DNA from: Cyanobium sp. Aljojuca 7A6
GTDB lineage: Bacteria; Cyanobacteriota; Cyanobacteriia; PCC-6307; Cyanobiaceae
Assembly (NCBI RefSeq): GCF_024346455.1
Contig: NZ_JAGQCY010000003.1
Span: 186,001 to 250,000, forward strand
DNA length: 64,000 nt
Direction of reading: 5' to 3'
Positions within the stretch are counted from its first letter, which is position 1. Each line of letters opens with the position of its first letter. Below the pieces are notes generated by a model. It made no database searches, was not told the DNA's origin, and saw nothing but the letters and a program-made list of their open reading frames with translations. This document shows, piece after piece, positions 60,806 to 64,000 of the stretch. Position numbers and translations under genes: made by a program.

Positions 60806-60839
60806 TCGGCGAGGATGGATCCAACAGGAGCGCAGGGCC

Positions 60840-61061
60840 ATGGCAGCAACGGACCACCCCAACACCCCGTCTCCCCTGCCGGATGCCGCGGGCGAAACCT
60901 CCGAGCATCCCCATAACTTCGAGGCCCAGAAGGAGATCCATCGCCGCATCCGCAATGATCCGGACTACGACGACTGGGAGTACGGCACCGAGCCCCTGCC
61001 CCATGAGGCCTGGGTAGAAAAGCAGGCGGCAGCGTCAGCCGAACGTCCTGCGGGGGCCTAG
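60840..61061 (+). CDS. Small acidic protein of unknown function
   Basis: The 73-residue soluble protein contains NFEAQKEIHRRIRNDPDYDDWEYGTEPLPHEAW at its core (read as EAQKEIHRRI, DPDYDDWEYG, LPHEAWVEKQ). It has a CAGGAG ribosome site about 11 bases before ATG 60840. It follows the AttH gene by 34 bases and its last 27 bases overlap the end of the convergent MFS gene. I do not recognise a family. Confidence 0.6.
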   Translation: MAATDHPNTPSPLPDAAGETSEHPHNFEAQKEIHRRIRNDPDYDDWEYGTEPLPHEAWVEKQAAASAERPAGA

Positions 61062-62258
61062 GTCCCGCACCAGCAGCAGACCCCCCAGACAGGCCAGGGC
61101 CATCAGCAGCCACAGGCCGGTGCCATGGCCCTGGCCATCCAGCAGCCGGCCGGCGAGCAGCGGTGCCCCGAAGCCGCTGATGGCGAAACACTGGGAGAGC
61201 AGGGCCATGCCCAGTCCCTGGTGCTCGAGCGGGCAACGCTCCACCACCGCTTCGGTGGCGGTGGGCAGGAAGGCGGTCACCCCGAGGGCCAGCGGCAGCT
61301 GGGCCAGCAGCAGCAGAGCCAGGCCGCGTTCGCTGAGCGCGGAGGCCGCCAGCAGCAGGTTGCCGGCGGCAAAACTGAGCAGGCTGAGGTTCAGGCCGGC
61401 CGTCACCGGCCGCCGGGCCAGGGCCTGACCCACCGGCCACTGGAGCAGCAGCACCAGGCCCAACTGCAGGCCGATGGTGAGGGCGCCGAGGCTCACCGGC
61501 AGGGCACGGCGCTGCAGGCTGCCCCGCACCAGCTCCAGCGGCAGGGCGCTTTGCATCAGGGCCGGCATCGCCGTGGCCAACACCGCAATGGCCAGCAGTG
61601 GCACCAGGCCAGGGATCCACTGGCCCCAGGGACTGGGGTGGGCCAGGGACTCCCTGGGCCTGGGATCCGGCAGGCCCTGCCGCAGCAGCACCAGCAGCAA
61701 CAGGAGCATGCAGCCGATGTCCACGGCATAGATGCCCCGCAACCATCCCCGCCAGGCGAGCCCGGCCCCCACCAGCGCCCCGGTGGCGATGCCGAGGGCA
61801 TCGGCGCTGCGGGTCAGGGCGAAGGCCCGCCCCGAGCTCACCGGCGCGCAGCTGAGCGGCACCGCCAGCTCCATCGCGGGCCAGTAGAACCCCATGGCCA
61901 TACCGAGCAGCACCTGCCCCTGCAGGTAGCCAGCGAAGGACCCGGTGCCCATCAGTCGGGTGTCGCCGGCGATGGCCATCAGCGCCGCCAGCAGCACCGG
62001 CACCGAACAGTTCAGTCCCCGATCCAGCAACACGCCACTCAGGAACCGGCCCAGGGTGCCCGCCACCGCCGCCAGGGCCAGCCCCTCGGTGACCCGGCCG
62101 GCGCTGAACTGCGCCTGGTGGAACACCATCGGCGTCAGATACAGCACGCCACCGGCCCCGAGCATGGCGATCGTGCGGATCAGGGCCACTTCGCGCAGGG
62201 CTGCTGGAAACTGGGTGAACCAGGACCGCGCCCTGGCCCTCCCCTGTGCCTGTCTCAC
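61035..62258 (-). CDS. Major facilitator superfamily transporter
   Basis: The 407-residue protein predicts 12 membrane helices in two halves, with a Pro/Arg-rich central loop. Motifs include GRFLSGVLLDRG (loop 2-3 motif A equivalent), GLALVLGVTAFLPTATEA-like PLALGVTAFLPTATEAVVERCPLEHQGLG and GYLQGQVLLGMAMGFYW. It is similar to sugar or drug efflux MFS proteins, but the substrate is not recognisable. The start is ATG or equivalent at 62258; it overlaps the hydrolase gene start by 13 bases on the other strand. Confidence 0.85.
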   Translation of the reverse strand: MRQAQGRARARSWFTQFPAALREVALIRTIAMLGAGGVLYLTPMVFHQAQFSAGRVTEGLALAAVAGTLGRFLSGVLLDRGLNCSVPVLLAALMAIAGDTRLMGTGSFAGYLQGQVLLGMAMGFYWPAMELAVPLSCAPVSSGRAFALTRSADALGIATGALVGAGLAWRGWLRGIYAVDIGCMLLLLLVLLRQGLPDPRPRESLAHPSPWGQWIPGLVPLLAIAVLATAMPALMQSALPLELVRGSLQRRALPVSLGALTIGLQLGLVLLLQWPVGQALARRPVTAGLNLSLLSFAAGNLLLAASALSERGLALLLLAQLPLALGVTAFLPTATEAVVERCPLEHQGLGMALLSQCFAISGFGAPLLAGRLLDGQGHGTGLWLLMALACLGGLLLVRDLGPRRTFG

Positions 62259-63826
62259 ACCGCCGCCGCCAACTCAAGGGCCTGCTGGCCAGTCTGCTGA
62301 TCGCCGTGCCCGGCCTGGTGCCCGCGGCCATGGCCGCAGAGGTGCTCGAGCTGCGGTTCGATGGCCTGGAGCTGCCGGTGAATCTGGAGCAGCTCGATGG
62401 TTGGGCCAGGAGCCCCGGTGGGCGGTCCGGCGGCGGCGGCGACCTGGCGGTCTGGCTGGATCTGCTGGATCCCCGCAGTCGCCAGGACTTGAAAATCCTG
62501 CTGCGCGCCCCCCTGCTGCGGGACACCAGCTTCGGCCAGCAGCTGCTGGACAGCTGGACCGGGAGTCAGATGCTGGCTCGCCTGGGCGACCTGCTCACCA
62601 CCTCCGAGGGCCGCAGCACCACGGCGGTGCTGCAGACCACCCTGCGGCGGATGCTGGAGACGCGTCAGGACGTCTCCACCATCGGCCTGTTGCGGGCCCT
62701 GCCGGTGCAGCGGCTGAGCCTCCAGCTCGATGGCCTCTACGACCTGGCCCTGCAGTGGCGCCAGCAGATCGACCTGCAGCGCCAGGCTCTGCGGCGCCTC
62801 CAAGCCCTGGCGCTGCCGGAGCGCCGCACCGTTCCCTTCGCCTTCGGTGAACGCACCTCCCTGCGGCCGCGCCGGCAGTTGCTGGCGGTGGCGCACCGTT
62901 CGCAGCCCCTGCCCCTGGAGATCTGGCCGGCGCTGGCCCCGGCGAATCGGCCCTGGTTGCTGATGATGCCCGGCTTGGGGGGCAATGCCGACCAGTTCGG
63001 CTGGCTGGCCAGTGAGCTGGCCGAACGGGGCTGGCCGGTGGTGGTGATTCAGCACCCCGGCAGTGACGGCCCTGCGCTCAAGGCCGCCCTCGACGGCCAG
63101 CGGCCCCCGCCGGGCGCCGAGACCCTGGCCATCCGGCTGGCCGACATCACCGCGGTGCTGGCGGCCCAGCGGCGCGGTGATCTGCCGGTGCAGGGCAAGG
63201 GCGTGGTGCTCCTTGGCCATTCGATGGGGGGCCTCTCCGCCCTGCTGGCGGCTGGTGTGGTGCCGGAACCCGGCCTAAGTGAGCGTTGCCGCAAGGCCCT
63301 CGACCGCCTGCCGATCGCCAATCCCTCCCGGCTGCTCCAGTGCCAGTTGTCCAGCACGGAACTGCCGGAGCGCTCCTCCCCTCCCGCGGACCTGCGGGGG
63401 CTGGTGCTGCTCAACGGCTTCGGCAGCCTGCTCTGGCCCCGTCGGGGCCTGGCCTCGCTCGGGGTGCCGGTCCTGATGGTGGGGGGCAGCCTCGATCTGG
63501 TCACGCCGCCCCTGGAGGAGCAGCTGCGCCTGTTTCTGCAGGGGCGGGATCCCCGCAGTCGCCTGGTGATGGTGGAAGGCGGCAGCCATTTCTCGCCCGT
63601 GCGGCTGATGCCCACCGACGAGGTGCTCTTTCGCCTCGATGAGGAGCTGGTGGGGGTGGATCCGGCCCGGGTGCAATCGGCGCTGCTGCGTCTCACCACC
63701 GAGTACCTCCACACCCTGGAGCAGCCCCTGCTGCTGCCTGCCCAGCGGCGGGTGCAGCAAGGGGTCACCCTTGATGTGCTTGATGCCGCCGCTGCCCGGC
63801 GCTGGAAAGCTGGCCTGAAGCCCTGA
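62246..63826 (+). CDS. Secreted alpha/beta hydrolase with DUF1400 domain
   Basis: The 526-residue protein has an export signal (LLASLLIAVPGLVPAAMAA), then a cyanobacteria-type DUF1400 domain (about residues 30-155; EVLELRFDGLELPVNLEQL). The hydrolase domain has LMMPGLGGNADQF, the nucleophile Ser in LLGHSMGGLSA, acid residue in GGSLDLVTPP and His in EGGSHFSPV, so the triad appears complete. It is probably a periplasmic esterase or lipase. GTG 62246 is the start. Confidence 0.85.
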   Translation: MPVSHRRRQLKGLLASLLIAVPGLVPAAMAAEVLELRFDGLELPVNLEQLDGWARSPGGRSGGGGDLAVWLDLLDPRSRQDLKILLRAPLLRDTSFGQQLLDSWTGSQMLARLGDLLTTSEGRSTTAVLQTTLRRMLETRQDVSTIGLLRALPVQRLSLQLDGLYDLALQWRQQIDLQRQALRRLQALALPERRTVPFAFGERTSLRPRRQLLAVAHRSQPLPLEIWPALAPANRPWLLMMPGLGGNADQFGWLASELAERGWPVVVIQHPGSDGPALKAALDGQRPPPGAETLAIRLADITAVLAAQRRGDLPVQGKGVVLLGHSMGGLSALLAAGVVPEPGLSERCRKALDRLPIANPSRLLQCQLSSTELPERSSPPADLRGLVLLNGFGSLLWPRRGLASLGVPVLMVGGSLDLVTPPLEEQLRLFLQGRDPRSRLVMVEGGSHFSPVRLMPTDEVLFRLDEELVGVDPARVQSALLRLTTEYLHTLEQPLLLPAQRRVQQGVTLDVLDAAAARRWKAGLKP

Positions 63827-63852
63827 TTCCGGGGGCCAGTTCCGGCTTGGAC

Positions 63853-64000
63853 TCAAAAGCGGATGCGTGGATCCAGCAGAGCCACCACCAGGTCGACCAG
63901 CACAGACACCAGCACCACCAGGGCTGCCACCACCACCACGATCCCCTGCACCAGGGGGTAATCGCGTTGGGCGATCGCTTCCTGCAGGCGGAAGGCGATG
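63853..64000 (-). CDS. DppB/OppB-type ABC permease, C-terminal end only
   Basis: The last 48 codons of a minus-strand gene enter from the right edge. They read AFRLQEAIAQRDYPLVQGIV, then a hydrophobic helix and VDLVVALLDPRIRF before the stop. EAIAQRDYPLVQG and LLDPRIR are the standard end of dipeptide/oligopeptide/nickel permeases. The upstream part lies outside the window. Confidence 0.8.
   Translation of the reverse strand, partial: IAFRLQEAIAQRDYPLVQGIVVVVAALVVLVSVLVDLVVALLDPRIRF

Overview
The window is a stretch of chromosome from a high-GC, unicellular alpha-type cyanobacterium of the Synechococcus/Cyanobium kind. This rests on the gene content: psaF-psaJ, petC-petA, ndhB, an aa3-type oxidase cluster with its own heme A synthesis genes, a high-light-inducible protein, Vipp1, a cyAbrB regulator, a GroEL without an adjacent GroES, and a CpcT/CpeT-like protein. 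Genes are packed tightly, many neighbours overlap by 1-4 bases, and several start with GTG or TTG. I recognise no transposase, integrase, CRISPR array or rRNA gene, and I found one tRNA.

Layout. 1-6.0 kb: a partial secreted protein, a cupin, a DciA-like protein with a zinc ribbon, Vipp1, and the run thioredoxin / aminotransferase / biotin ligase / M23 peptidase. 6.0-8.3 kb (minus): ndhB followed by a MacB-type ATPase. 8.4-14.5 kb (plus): topA, a lipoprotein, a DUF2232 membrane protein, a CobT-family protein and a PotD-like lipoprotein. 14.5-16.3 kb (minus): an Fe-S aldo/keto reductase and a bifunctional nuclease. Then riboflavin synthase, an HdeD protein and cyAbrB. 18.2-24.9 kb: ctaCDE (minus) and ctaAB (plus) point away from each other, separated by an ion-channel gene that is flanked by two copies of a 94-bp palindrome-bearing repeat. 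An ABC-2 exporter, a hypothetical gene and nanE follow ctaAB.

28-44 kb: groEL, fabG, a K+ channel, a GT9-like transferase, ispD, a CpcT-like gene, an LD-carboxypeptidase, ubiA, ppx, a RodZ-like gene, tRNA-Val(CAC), a lipoprotein, and the minus-strand series petC-petA-lgt-cobM-alkB. 43.8-50.6 kb: DUF3067, tatC and an NFACT/RqcH protein, gmk, psaF-psaJ, tsaD, hli and pilT. 50.7-55.0 kb: wecB, an HlyD-like adaptor, ychF and a beta-hydroxyacid dehydrogenase. 55.1-56.2 kb is a clearly AT-richer glycosyltransferase gene, probably acquired. It is followed by an overlapping ATPase / FtsX permease / AttH-lipocalin series, a small acidic protein, an MFS transporter, a DUF1400 hydrolase and the end of a DppB-type permease.

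Functionally the region joins photosynthetic and respiratory electron transport (cytochrome b6f, PSI, NDH-1, cytochrome oxidase) with the machinery that builds it: TatC for the Rieske protein, Vipp1, heme A and quinone prenylation, Lgt. The observations most worth following are the duplicated regulatory element in the cta cluster, an lgt reading frame whose conserved N-terminus lacks an ATG/GTG/TTG start, a winged-helix-like gene remnant ending at the tRNA, and the AttH-type export operon next to the acquired glycosyltransferase.
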